Source: CAZMNY01 sp964567745
GTDB lineage: Bacteria; Planctomycetota; Planctomycetia; Pirellulales; Pirellulaceae
Direction of reading: 5' to 3'
Assembly (NCBI GenBank): GCA_964567745.1
Contig: CAZMNY010000018.1
Span: 83,927-147,926 of the forward strand
Length of the DNA stretch: 64,000 nt
The notes beneath the pieces are model-generated. The model had not been told where the DNA came from, did no database searches, and saw nothing but the letters and a program-made list of their open reading frames with translations. Positions 1-6,801 of this stretch are shown here, one piece after another. The stretch's first letter is position 1. Each line of letters starts with the position of its first letter. A program made the translations under genes and the position numbers.

Positions 1-2
1 GC

Positions 3-740
3 GCTCAGGAAATTGACACCCGCGGCGACGACCAAGTGCGCGGCGAGATCTCCCAACTGGAGCGTAAGGTCGCCGCGTTGTCCAACAAGATCAGCGATCT
101 GTACGAGTTGGCCGGACGGGGCAACGACGACGACCGCAAGGAAGTGATGGCCAAGGTGCGGGCCGCGCAGACGGAACGCTCCACGGCCCGGCATGAACTC
201 AGCCGCCTGCAGCAGGCGCTGGGCAACACCACGGCCACCATCACGCCCGAGACCGTCCGCCAAACCCTGGCCGAGTTCACCACGCTGCTGGAGAATGCCG
301 CCGCTGGAAAGCTCGGCCCCGAAGCGGTCTACAAAGCCGTCGCAGTGTTCCGGGCGTTGGTCGGCGGCCGCGTCTGGGTTCACGTCGAACGTCGTGCCGG
401 TCGCAAGCGGACCAACGTCCGCGGGGTTTTCCGCCCGTACCTGATCGGCGCCGTGCGTGATGCGACCAGACAGTCGAATGTGGAGTCGGCCGAGCCGCCG
501 ACCGAAGTGTCGGTCTGGCTGCGCGAACCGCCTCTGCGAGATCGTCTCGCCCCTCGCGTCCACCATCTGATCGACATGGAAGGCCACAGTTACCGCAGCG
601 CGGCGAAGGTGTTGCAAGCCGAAGGCTACAACATCAATTCCGGCGTCGTCTGGCAGATCTACCGCCGGTACTACGAAATGATCGGCAAGCCTGTGCCGAA
701 GCGCCCGTACAACAACGGTAACGAGCGCAAGTCGGCGTAG
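3..740 (+). CDS. Large serine recombinase, C-terminal part (partial at left edge)
   Basis: The reading frame is open to the left edge of the window, so the N-terminal catalytic resolvase domain is not visible. What remains is about 245 residues. It begins with a heptad-like helical stretch (ERKVAALSNKISDLYELAGR and on) of the coiled-coil type found after the zinc-ribbon domain of large serine integrases. A basic beta-rich segment follows, then a C-terminal helix-turn-helix-like tail (YRSAAKVLQAEGYNINSGVV). Large serine recombinases integrate and excise mobile elements at att sites. Its position upstream of an accessory gene block, in the same direction, suggests that it mobilises that block; this is inference. 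The family call rests on the C-terminal half only. Confidence 0.6.
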   Translation, partial: AQEIDTRGDDQVRGEISQLERKVAALSNKISDLYELAGRGNDDDRKEVMAKVRAAQTERSTARHELSRLQQALGNTTATITPETVRQTLAEFTTLLENAAAGKLGPEAVYKAVAVFRALVGGRVWVHVERRAGRKRTNVRGVFRPYLIGAVRDATRQSNVESAEPPTEVSVWLREPPLRDRLAPRVHHLIDMEGHSYRSAAKVLQAEGYNINSGVVWQIYRRYYEMIGKPVPKRPYNNGNERKSA

Positions 741-767
741 ACCGAAATCTGTTTTGACCTCTCACCC

Positions 768-795
768 GCCCCGTCTTTGTGACGGGGCATTTTTT
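768..795 (+). terminator. Rho-independent terminator after the recombinase
   Basis: A perfect 8-bp stem (GCCCCGTC / GACGGGGC) with a TTTGT loop is followed by A and six T. It starts 27 bp after the recombinase stop codon. Confidence 0.85.
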
Positions 796-848
796 ATGCG
801 CGCGGCAATCGTCGCGCGTTTCACCACTCGACATCAGGAGAGACATCC

Positions 849-1055
849 ATGCCTGATTCAACCTCGAACGAATCTGCGTCGCCCACCGCGGTCGCCAGTT
901 GCGCGGCCGACCGCCAGGTGGAACGAGAGCGCCTCATCGACAACCTGGCGTTTCTCGTGGTTCGACAGCATCACCACAACCAGCGGTTGGTGATGACCGA
1001 AGGTGCTTTCAACGAATCACCGATGCTGAATCCGAACGAAAAACGCGCCAAGTAA
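849..1055 (+). CDS. Small hypothetical protein (68 aa)
   Basis: This short ORF has a good ribosome-binding site (CAGGAGAG) about 9 bases before the ATG. The protein is hydrophilic, with no signal peptide, membrane segment or recognisable motif. It follows the terminator of the recombinase gene and may be the first gene of the accessory block. No function can be assigned. Confidence 0.5.
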   Translation: MPDSTSNESASPTAVASCAADRQVERERLIDNLAFLVVRQHHHNQRLVMTEGAFNESPMLNPNEKRAK

Positions 1056-1123
1056 AAGGAAGGGGCCGCTTAGCTTTGGCCGCCGCCTTGTCTTACCACG
1101 CTTACCGAAAAAAGGAGAACCCA

Positions 1124-1321
1124 TTGACGTACGTAGTCCTCGCATTTGTTTCCGTGGCCCTGCTGCTGGCCGTCGTGGCGCTCATCAAAGAACGCCGCTT
1201 GCGCCTGGCCTTGCAGGACATTCTCAGACGTCTCATCAATCGTTGGAGGTCGTATGCAAACTCACAAGATGATCCTCATGCCGATCGTCGCAGCGCTGAT
1301 ATTGACGGCGATCGGGTGTGA
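1124..1321 (+). CDS. Small single-pass membrane protein (65 aa, TTG start)
   Basis: A strong AAAAGGAG site lies about 6 bases before a TTG start. The N-terminus is a clear transmembrane segment (YVVLAFVSVALLLAVVALI) followed by a basic region (KERRLRLALQDILRR). Its 3' end overlaps the start of the next lipoprotein gene by 68 bases in another frame, so the tail after the membrane segment may not be under strong selection. No family recognised. Confidence 0.5.
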   Translation: MTYVVLAFVSVALLLAVVALIKERRLRLALQDILRRLINRWRSYANSQDDPHADRRSADIDGDRV

Positions 1322-1838
1322 TGAAGAAGAAAACAAACGTCTGGCTGAAATGGCCGAACGGAATCTTGAGCGCCAGGCGGAGCAGAATCGCCATGTCACC
1401 GAACTTCAGCGCGAAGTTGCCGAAGGTTCGCGGCGACTGGTCGAAGCCGATGCCCAAGCGCGGCAGGAAATGGTTACCTTGCAGCGCGAAGTCCAAGCCG
1501 AACGCAGCGAAGTCGGACGGCAACGGGATCTGCTCGAAGGCGAGCGCCGTGACCTGGCCGCCAAACGTCGCCTGGACCCGATCGTCGCGGCGGCGATCAC
1601 CAATATCGGCTTGCTGTTGGCCTGCCTATTACCGCTGGTTCTGTGCTGGTATCTGCTCACGCGTCGCGTCGAACCCGCAGACGATCAAGCGGTCGCCGAA
1701 GTCTTGCTCGAAGACCTCGTTGCTGACCGGCCGTTGCTGCTACCGCGTACCGACGGCGTCCGCGCCATTGGCCTGCGTGCGGAGCGTGACGCTTCGCGTT
1801 CGCCCGACGATTCAGATCATGTCGATCGTTCGACCTGA
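1254..1838 (+). CDS. Putative lipoprotein with coiled coil and a second membrane segment
   Basis: The ATG is preceded by TTGGAGG. The N-terminus is a signal sequence with a lipobox-like LTAIGC (Cys at about residue 22), so the protein is probably lipidated. Residues about 27-105 are strongly charged and heptad-rich (Glu/Arg/Gln), which predicts a long coiled coil. Residues about 110-137 (NIGLLLACLLPLVLCWYLLT) form a hydrophobic segment, and an acidic, then basic tail of about 55 residues follows. This resembles small envelope coiled-coil proteins of integrative elements. The exact function is unknown. Confidence 0.55.
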   Translation: MQTHKMILMPIVAALILTAIGCDEEENKRLAEMAERNLERQAEQNRHVTELQREVAEGSRRLVEADAQARQEMVTLQREVQAERSEVGRQRDLLEGERRDLAAKRRLDPIVAAAITNIGLLLACLLPLVLCWYLLTRRVEPADDQAVAEVLLEDLVADRPLLLPRTDGVRAIGLRAERDASRSPDDSDHVDRST

Positions 1839-1873
1839 CTAAACCACTACACATCAACATGGGAGGCATTGAT

Positions 1874-2242
1874 ATGTCGCACATCGTTTCCGTCGAGACC
1901 GAGATTCGTAACGCGGCTGCACTCAATTCGGCCTGCCGCCGTCTCAGGCTGCCACTACCGACGCACGGGACCGCGCAGCTTTTCAGTGGTGAGGCCACCG
2001 GCTATTGCGTGCGGCTTCCCGGCTGGCGCTATCCGGTTGTTTGCGATACGGAAAGTGGCCGCATTCAATTCGATAATTTCGAAGGCCGGTGGGGCGAGCA
2101 ACGCGAATTGGACCGGCTGATGCAGGCGTATGCCTGTGAACGAGCGAAACTCGAAGCCCGCCGCAACGGACACATCGTAACCGAACAGCCGCTGGCCGAC
2201 GGCTCGATCAAGCTGACCGTTCACGTTGGAGGTAACGCATGA
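1874..2242 (+). CDS. DUF1257 (Ycf35-like) protein
   Basis: I chose the ATG at 1874 because GGGAGG lies about 8 bases upstream; an ATG at 1859 has no such site. The protein (122 aa) begins MSHIVSVETEIRN and has the pattern of the DUF1257/Ycf35 family: a GEATGYCVRLPGWRYPVV core, then a WGEQRELDRLMQAYA helix and a C-terminal strand ending in ADGSIKLTVHVGG. The biochemical role of the family is unknown. It co-occurs with DUF2997 and Ycf46-type ATPases, and both are present here. Its stop overlaps the DUF2997 start (ATGA), which indicates translational coupling. Confidence 0.8.
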   Translation: MSHIVSVETEIRNAAALNSACRRLRLPLPTHGTAQLFSGEATGYCVRLPGWRYPVVCDTESGRIQFDNFEGRWGEQRELDRLMQAYACERAKLEARRNGHIVTEQPLADGSIKLTVHVGGNA

Positions 2243-2436
2243 GCCGCACGATTCAAATCATCATCTCGCCCACCGGTGAATCCCGCGTGGAAACCAAGGG
2301 CTTTGCCGGCAGCGAATGTCGCGAGGCGAGTCGCTTTCTGGAATCGGCACTTGGCAAAACGACTTCGGAATCGCTGACGGCCGAGTTCCACGACGCTCGC
2401 ACCCATCAACACAATCACTTGGACCAGGAGACATGA
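2239..2436 (+). CDS. DUF2997 family protein
   Basis: This 65-aa protein starts MSRTIQIIISPTGESRVETK and continues with GFAGSECREASRFLESALGK, the characteristic DUF2997 layout of a beta-strand pair followed by a Cys-containing helix. Its start overlaps the stop of the DUF1257 gene, and its stop overlaps the start of the TOPRIM-like gene, both by ATGA. The three genes therefore form a coupled unit. The function of DUF2997 is unknown; its regular pairing with DUF1257 suggests that the two proteins act together. Confidence 0.8.
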   Translation: MSRTIQIIISPTGESRVETKGFAGSECREASRFLESALGKTTSESLTAEFHDARTHQHNHLDQET

Positions 2437-3104
2437 CACTCACAAAACAACCTAATTCTTCCGTGCCGACGCGACCGGCAACGGCGACCGATCTCGTGCG
2501 AATCTTGCTTGTTGTCGAAGGCACCAACGACATTGAGTTTCTGCGACGCATTTCACGTCTGCTTCACGCCCACGACTCGTCTCTGCCGCATCTGGCCGAC
2601 ATGGAACAACAGGGTTCGCTCATCTTCGTACCTTTTGGAGGCGGGCATGTGCGCGCCTGGATGCATCGGCTCGCCCCTCTGGGCAAGCCGGAATTCCACC
2701 TGTACGACCACGAGCTACCGCCGGAGACCGATCATCGGCGCGAGGCTGCGGAAGTGATTAACCGCCGCCCGCATTGTCGGGCAGTCCTGACAGGCAAACG
2801 CAGCCTGGAAAACTATCTGCATCCCGAGGCGATTCGCACGGCTGGTGAAATCGAAGTCAACTTTGACGACTTCGACCCCGTGTCGGAGTTTGTTGCCAAG
2901 CAGCTTCATCAACGCAGCCTCGTCGAAACACCCTGGGAACTGCTCACTCGCCGCGCTCGCAACCGTTTGACCCACCGGGCCAAACGCTGGCTCAACACGA
3001 AAGTGGCTGACCACATGACGGTTGACTTGCTCCGTGAGCGCGACACCGAAGGCGAAATCGCCTCGTGGCTGAAGGCAATCGGCGGCTTGGCTGAATCTCA
3101 GTGA
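2433..3104 (+). CDS. TOPRIM-like (OLD/DUF4435-type) protein
   Basis: The protein is 223 aa. After a short Thr-rich lead, VRILLVVEGTNDIEFLRRIS matches the first strand and catalytic Glu (about E29) of TOPRIM domains of OLD-type nucleases. FHLYDHELPPET (D92, E94) sits where the acidic DxD/DxE motif is expected, and a conserved-looking LTGKRSLENYLHP follows. There is no ATPase domain, so this is a stand-alone TOPRIM. Such proteins are seen in defence and DNA-processing loci. The nuclease activity is inferred, and the DxE rather than DxD motif makes the call moderate. It is coupled by an ATGA overlap to DUF2997 upstream. Confidence 0.5.
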   Translation: MTLTKQPNSSVPTRPATATDLVRILLVVEGTNDIEFLRRISRLLHAHDSSLPHLADMEQQGSLIFVPFGGGHVRAWMHRLAPLGKPEFHLYDHELPPETDHRREAAEVINRRPHCRAVLTGKRSLENYLHPEAIRTAGEIEVNFDDFDPVSEFVAKQLHQRSLVETPWELLTRRARNRLTHRAKRWLNTKVADHMTVDLLRERDTEGEIASWLKAIGGLAESQ

Positions 3105-3157
3105 TCGTATCTCAAACGGTCACCATCCCCACACCACATTGTCACAAGGAATAAACC

Positions 3158-4660
3158 ATGACGCTTTCAGAGCGGCTGGCGGAGAACGTGCGCGCGTGCT
3201 TCGCCGGCATTTGGCTTCAGAGCTTCGAACACGAAGACGCGCTACTGGAAATCGCGCGGCTGTGCCACAGCGAGCAATGGAAGATGGCAACCTGGGATAT
3301 TGACCTGGGATTGCGGCTACCGGGCGGTCCGGACAGCGACACCACTGATATAGCAGGACCCGATCCGCTGGCCGCAGTCCGAGCATTGAGTGCGATGGCG
3401 GATGACGCAACTCCGTCGCTGTTGGTGCTCGTCAACTTCCATCGGTTTCTGAACTCGGCCGAGGTTGTTCAGGCCGTAGCCCGGCAAATTGTGCAGGGCA
3501 AAAACAACCGCACGTTCGTCGTGATTCTGTCCCCAGTGGTACAGATTCCGACGGAGTTAGAAAAACTGATCGTCTGCATCGAACACGAGATGCCCGATCG
3601 CGATCAAATCGAAGAGATCGCCCGCGGCGTGGCCACCGAGGAAGGCGAATTGCCCGACGGAGTGGACTTGGAGCGTGTGCTCGACGCGGCTTGCGGACTC
3701 ACGCGCTACGAAGCCGAAGGAGCTTTCAGTCTTTCGCTGGTACGGCATGGACGCGTCGAACCGTCATCGATCTGGGAAGTCAAGTCCCAGACGTTGACCA
3801 AAAGCGGTCTGCTCTCATTGCACCGTGGAAGCGAATCATTCGCCGATCTCGGTGGACTCGAATCGTTGAAGGCGTTTTGCCTGCGCGCGATGCGACCACA
3901 CCAAGGCAGAACACGGGCACTCAAGCCGCGAGGCGTGTTGCTACTGGGCGTGCCGGGCACAGGAAAGAGCGCGTTTTGCAAAGCGCTCGGCAATGAGACT
4001 GGCAGGCCGACGCTGACGCTCGATGTTGGCGCCTTGATGGGTTCGCTTGTTGGCCAAACCGAGGAACGCACGCGACGGGCGCTTCGCATCGTCGATGCCA
4101 TGCAACCGGCCGTGCTCTTCGTCGATGAAGTCGAAAAGGCACTCAGCGGCGTGGCCGGCTCCGGCCAAACCGATAGCGGCGTTTCGGCGCGGATGTTCGG
4201 TTCGTTGCTCTCTTGGCTCAACGATCATAAGTCGGATGTGTTCGTCGTTTGCACGGCGAACGATGTTACGAAACTGCCACCCGAGTTCTGTCGCGCGGAA
4301 CGCTTTGACGGTTTGTTCTTCCTCGATTTACCGGGCAAGGAACAGAAACAAGCTATCTGGCGAATGTATCTCGACTTGTTCTGCATCGAGAGCGATCAGC
4401 GTCTTCCGGATGATCAATCCTGGACCGGCGCGGAGATTCGCGCCTGTTGTCGTTTGGCTGCCCTGCTCGATGTGCCGCTGGTACAGGCTGCCCAGAACAT
4501 TGTCCCGGTTGCGGTCACAGCAGCCGAATCGGTCGAGCAATTGCGGAACTGGGCCAGAGGCCGCTGCCTGTCGGCAGACAAGTCAGGCATCTACGCCAAC
4601 ACGAGCGGCTCACCAGGTAAGTCGCGGCGGGAGATTCCCCGCGATCCCAGTGTCAACTAA
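3158..4660 (+). CDS. Ycf46-like AAA+ ATPase
   Basis: This is a 500-aa protein with an AAGGA site before the ATG. The N-terminal half (about 1-220) matches the Ycf46-type region in which a partial, non-canonical ATPase fold precedes the AAA+ domain. The AAA+ module spans about 230-410. It has Walker A GVPGTGKS (K270), Walker B VLFVDEVEKAL (D323, E324), a sensor-1-like VVCTANDVTKLP and an arginine-finger-like CRAERFDG. A C-terminal helical lid follows. Ycf46 ATPases are implicated in CO2/HCO3 utilisation in cyanobacteria, but their activity is poorly known. Here it belongs with DUF1257 and DUF2997 in an accessory block, so it more likely remodels a protein or nucleoprotein complex. That last step is inference. 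Confidence 0.8.
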   Translation: MTLSERLAENVRACFAGIWLQSFEHEDALLEIARLCHSEQWKMATWDIDLGLRLPGGPDSDTTDIAGPDPLAAVRALSAMADDATPSLLVLVNFHRFLNSAEVVQAVARQIVQGKNNRTFVVILSPVVQIPTELEKLIVCIEHEMPDRDQIEEIARGVATEEGELPDGVDLERVLDAACGLTRYEAEGAFSLSLVRHGRVEPSSIWEVKSQTLTKSGLLSLHRGSESFADLGGLESLKAFCLRAMRPHQGRTRALKPRGVLLLGVPGTGKSAFCKALGNETGRPTLTLDVGALMGSLVGQTEERTRRALRIVDAMQPAVLFVDEVEKALSGVAGSGQTDSGVSARMFGSLLSWLNDHKSDVFVVCTANDVTKLPPEFCRAERFDGLFFLDLPGKEQKQAIWRMYLDLFCIESDQRLPDDQSWTGAEIRACCRLAALLDVPLVQAAQNIVPVAVTAAESVEQLRNWARGRCLSADKSGIYANTSGSPGKSRREIPRDPSVN

Positions 4661-4687
4661 CCACACATCAATCATATCGGAGAGGCC

Positions 4688-5632
4688 ATGACACCAACTT
4701 CAACAACACAACCACCCACGCACAGCACCAGCCCCGCCAATCGGATGCGGGCGACGATGTGCGCCACACGCGTCAGCTTCACCTGGTTCGGCACACGGAA
4801 AACACTTTCCACTGCGCAAAAGGCCCAGGCGGCCGAATCATTCGGCGCAGAAGGCGAGTTTCTCAGCGCCGGCAAGAAGCTGCTTGACACCAAGCACCCG
4901 CGGTTCAAGGCGGTGACGTCGGTTCGGAATCGCACGCGTGCCTACTGGACGTCGCTCAGCTTGCCCTATCCCGAGCCAGGCATCCGTCTGGTGCGGCAGG
5001 ACGCGCTCGAGACGTTTCAGGATCAGATGCGCGTCTTCAAGGATGAACTCGACGAAGCCGTGGCCGGACTCGACGAGCGATATGCAGCGCTCAAAGCGGC
5101 TGCGCAAGAGCGACTGGGCAGTCTGTACAACGAAGCCGACTATCCAGCATCGCTCGCCGGGATGTTCGATGTCTCCTGGGATTTTCCCAGCGTCGAACCA
5201 CCGCCGTATTTGCAGCAACTCAATCCGGAATTGTACGAGCAAGAGTGCCGCCGTGTGCAGGCGCGTTTTGATCAAGCCGTACAGTTGGCCGAGCAGGCAT
5301 TTATCGAGGAGTTGTCGCAACTTGTGTCGCATCTCACCGAGCGGTTGGGCGGCCACGAAGACGGCAAGCCCAAGATATTCCGCGACACGGCGGTGGGAAA
5401 CCTGCGTGAGTTCTTCGATCGTTTCCGCGCATTGAATGTGCGGTCGTGCGATCAACTGGACTCACTAGTTTTGCAATGTCGTCAGATTGTCGATGGTGTC
5501 CAACCTCAGGAACTGCGCGACAACGGAGGTCTGCGCCGGCAGGTTGCCACGCAACTTTCCAGCGTCCAATCCGTGCTGGACGGACTTCTTGTTGACCGAC
5601 CGCGTCGGCGGATCATTCGTTCGCCCAAGTAA
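4688..5632 (+). CDS. Conserved hypothetical protein, DUF3150-like
   Basis: The protein is 314 aa with a GGAGAG site before the ATG. It is mostly helical and soluble: a basic start (RMRATMCATRVSFTWFGTRK), a region rich in aromatic residues (YWTSLSLPYPEPGIRLVRQ), then long charged helices and a C-terminal basic tail (RPRRRIIRSPK). There is no signal peptide or membrane segment. The layout resembles DUF3150-type proteins that accompany AAA+ ATPases, and it directly follows the Ycf46-like gene, so it could be the substrate adaptor or partner of that ATPase. The family name is tentative and the function unknown. Confidence 0.6.
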   Translation: MTPTSTTQPPTHSTSPANRMRATMCATRVSFTWFGTRKTLSTAQKAQAAESFGAEGEFLSAGKKLLDTKHPRFKAVTSVRNRTRAYWTSLSLPYPEPGIRLVRQDALETFQDQMRVFKDELDEAVAGLDERYAALKAAAQERLGSLYNEADYPASLAGMFDVSWDFPSVEPPPYLQQLNPELYEQECRRVQARFDQAVQLAEQAFIEELSQLVSHLTERLGGHEDGKPKIFRDTAVGNLREFFDRFRALNVRSCDQLDSLVLQCRQIVDGVQPQELRDNGGLRRQVATQLSSVQSVLDGLLVDRPRRRIIRSPK

Positions 5633-5642
5633 GGACGCCGCC

Positions 5643-5891
5643 ATGCAACTTCTGATCTCTCCCGGCGGCACAATCCGCTGCATCTACGCCGAAACCATCG
5701 ACCTCGCCCCAATCGGGCACGTTTCCATTTCTCGTGGTTCACACGTCGAGCCCGATCAGGAAGGTTGCTGGTTCGCTGATCTGGCGCCGGTAGGCGGGCC
5801 GCGGCTTGGCCCGTTTTCTCGTCGAAGCGATGCCCTGAACGCGGAGTCCGAGTGGTTGCACACTCACTGGCTGTTGCCACCGCCCAACTGA
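5643..5891 (+). CDS. Small conserved-looking hypothetical protein (82 aa)
   Basis: The ATG is 8 bases after the preceding stop with AAGGA in between, so the gene is in the same transcript. The product starts MQLLISPGGTIRCIYAETID, with a short beta-strand opening similar in style to the DUF2997 protein, and contains VGGPRLGPFSRRSDAL. It has no membrane segment. A strong terminator follows 31 bases downstream, so this is the last gene of the first accessory transcript. Function unknown. Confidence 0.6.
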   Translation: MQLLISPGGTIRCIYAETIDLAPIGHVSISRGSHVEPDQEGCWFADLAPVGGPRLGPFSRRSDALNAESEWLHTHWLLPPPN

Positions 5892-5922
5892 CTACCGTCA
5901 ACGACAATTCGTAAACCGTTTC

Positions 5923-5968
5923 GCCCCGGCGGCGCAGTCAACTCGATCTGCGCGGCCGGGGCTTTTTT
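5923..5968 (+). terminator. Rho-independent terminator closing the DUF1257-Ycf46 transcript
   Basis: The stem is 15 bp with one mismatch (GCCCCGGCGGCGCAG / CTGCGCGGCCGGGGC), the loop is 10 nt and six T follow. It separates the ATPase group from the Ubl group. Confidence 0.85.
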
Positions 5969-5997
5969 GTTTCCCTATCCCAACAGGAGTACTTTCC

Positions 5998-6213
5998 ATG
6001 AAACAAGCCGATCTCGACCGCGCCGTCGCCCGCGCCACGGGTGAAAACGTTTCCACCATCAAACGCCTCGGGTTCCTGCTCGCCGAACCCGGCGACTGTC
6101 TCGATCCTGATTCCGACGAACTCGGACCCCACGTCATCGACTGGGATGAATTAGAGGCCCAGCGTCACGAAACAGGAACGCGGAGGCCTCGCTATGAACC
6201 GGTCGTCGCTTGA
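5998..6213 (+). CDS. Small acidic hypothetical protein (71 aa)
   Basis: A CAGGAG site lies about 9 bases before the ATG. The protein begins MKQADLDRAVARATGENVST with a helix-turn-helix-like pattern, then has an acidic middle (CLDPDSDELGPHVIDWDE). It is the first ORF after the terminator and so probably opens the transcript that carries the Ubl gene. Its 3' end overlaps the next small ORF by 20 bases. No function recognised. Confidence 0.5.
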   Translation: MKQADLDRAVARATGENVSTIKRLGFLLAEPGDCLDPDSDELGPHVIDWDELEAQRHETGTRRPRYEPVVA

Positions 6214-6382
6214 GCAACGACATCAACTTAGCGCTGCCGCCACGACCGATGATTTCGCTGCCCTCAACGTTGATTCGAACCTGCTAAAGCAATTGCGCGG
6301 TGGCCAACAGCGAGGAGGGCGCGAAGTCAAAACCGCCTCGCGACGTCGAAAGCGACGACGGCAGGTGCGGCAACCGACTTGA
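6194..6382 (+). CDS. Small basic hypothetical protein (62 aa)
   Basis: CGGAGG lies about 6 bases before the ATG, inside the end of the preceding gene. The product has a short helical segment (TTDDFAALNVDSNLLKQLRG) and a very basic tail (SRRRKRRRQVRQ). It could be a nucleic-acid or acidic-partner binding peptide, but this is only composition. It is less certain than its neighbours, because the low-complexity tail could arise from a GC-rich non-coding stretch. Confidence 0.35.
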   Translation: MNRSSLEQRHQLSAAATTDDFAALNVDSNLLKQLRGGQQRGGREVKTASRRRKRRRQVRQPT

Positions 6383-6431
6383 TGTCAACGATATCGATTT
6401 CCCATTCAACACAACTCGTGAAAGGACACAT

Positions 6432-6656
6432 ATGAAGATTCTGGTCATCAACAACGACGGTGGCGGATTCGCTGACTACGTGGACGTCGCCGACGGCACG
6501 ACAGTCGCCCAACTGTTTGAGCGTCAAATCGGCTCCACCAAGCCGAGTCACTATCTGATCCGCGTTAATCGTCAGCCGTGCCCGGCAGATCAAGTTTTGT
6601 GTGAAGGCGATCGCATCTCCATCACGCCGACGAAGATCGAGGGCGCGAAATCGTAA
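6432..6656 (+). CDS. Ubiquitin-like beta-grasp protein (Ubl)
   Basis: The protein is 74 aa; I chose the ATG at 6432, which has GAAAGGA upstream. It starts with a beta-hairpin (MKILVINNDGGGFADYVDV), then a helix (TTVAQLFERQIG), then strands containing LIRVNRQPCPADQVLCEGD and RISITPTKIEG. This is the MoaD/ThiS/ubiquitin-like beta-grasp order, including the xxGD turn before the last strand. Unlike ubiquitin or MoaD it does not end in Gly-Gly: the terminus is IEGAKS. Lying next to E2-, JAB- and E1-like genes, it is best read as the modifier of a conjugation system. Whether it is conjugated directly or first trimmed cannot be seen. Confidence 0.75.
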   Translation: MKILVINNDGGGFADYVDVADGTTVAQLFERQIGSTKPSHYLIRVNRQPCPADQVLCEGDRISITPTKIEGAKS

Positions 6657-6671
6657 TTTCATGCCGTCCGC

Positions 6672-6701
6672 GCGCCACCGAGCCTCAGCGCTCGGTGGCG
6701 C
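6672..6701 (+). terminator. Hairpin between the Ubl and E2 genes
   Basis: This is a perfect 12-bp stem (GCGCCACCGAGC / GCTCGGTGGCGC) with a 6-nt loop, 15 bases after the Ubl stop. There is no clean T-run, so it may act as an attenuator or mRNA-stabilising hairpin that sets a high Ubl to E2/E1 ratio rather than as a full terminator. Confidence 0.55.
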
Positions 6702-6717
6702 CTCGGCCGCTTTACGT

Positions 6718-6774
6718 CCCCCCCCCCGCCCCCGCCCCCCGCCCCCCGCCCGCCCGCCCGCCCCCCCGCCGCGG
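6718..6774. repeat. Extreme C-rich low-complexity tract
   Basis: About 57 bases consist almost only of C with isolated G. The tract lies just after a strong hairpin and 28 bases before the E2 start. Nothing else nearby has this composition except the similar tract near 10281. It may be a real slippage-prone tract or a sequencing/assembly artefact. Confidence 0.7.
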
Positions 6775-6801
6775 GTGGTGTTCACCTTGGAGTGACGAAC
6801 T

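Noticed and set aside
2433..3104. Possible complete OLD-family nuclease
   Set aside because: No Walker motifs or ABC-type ATPase part; only a TOPRIM-like region is present.
6432..6656. Ubl protein as an ordinary molybdopterin or thiamine sulfur carrier
   Set aside because: No moa, thi or cysteine-desulfurase genes nearby, and no Gly-Gly end; the E2-like and JAB neighbours favour a conjugation role.
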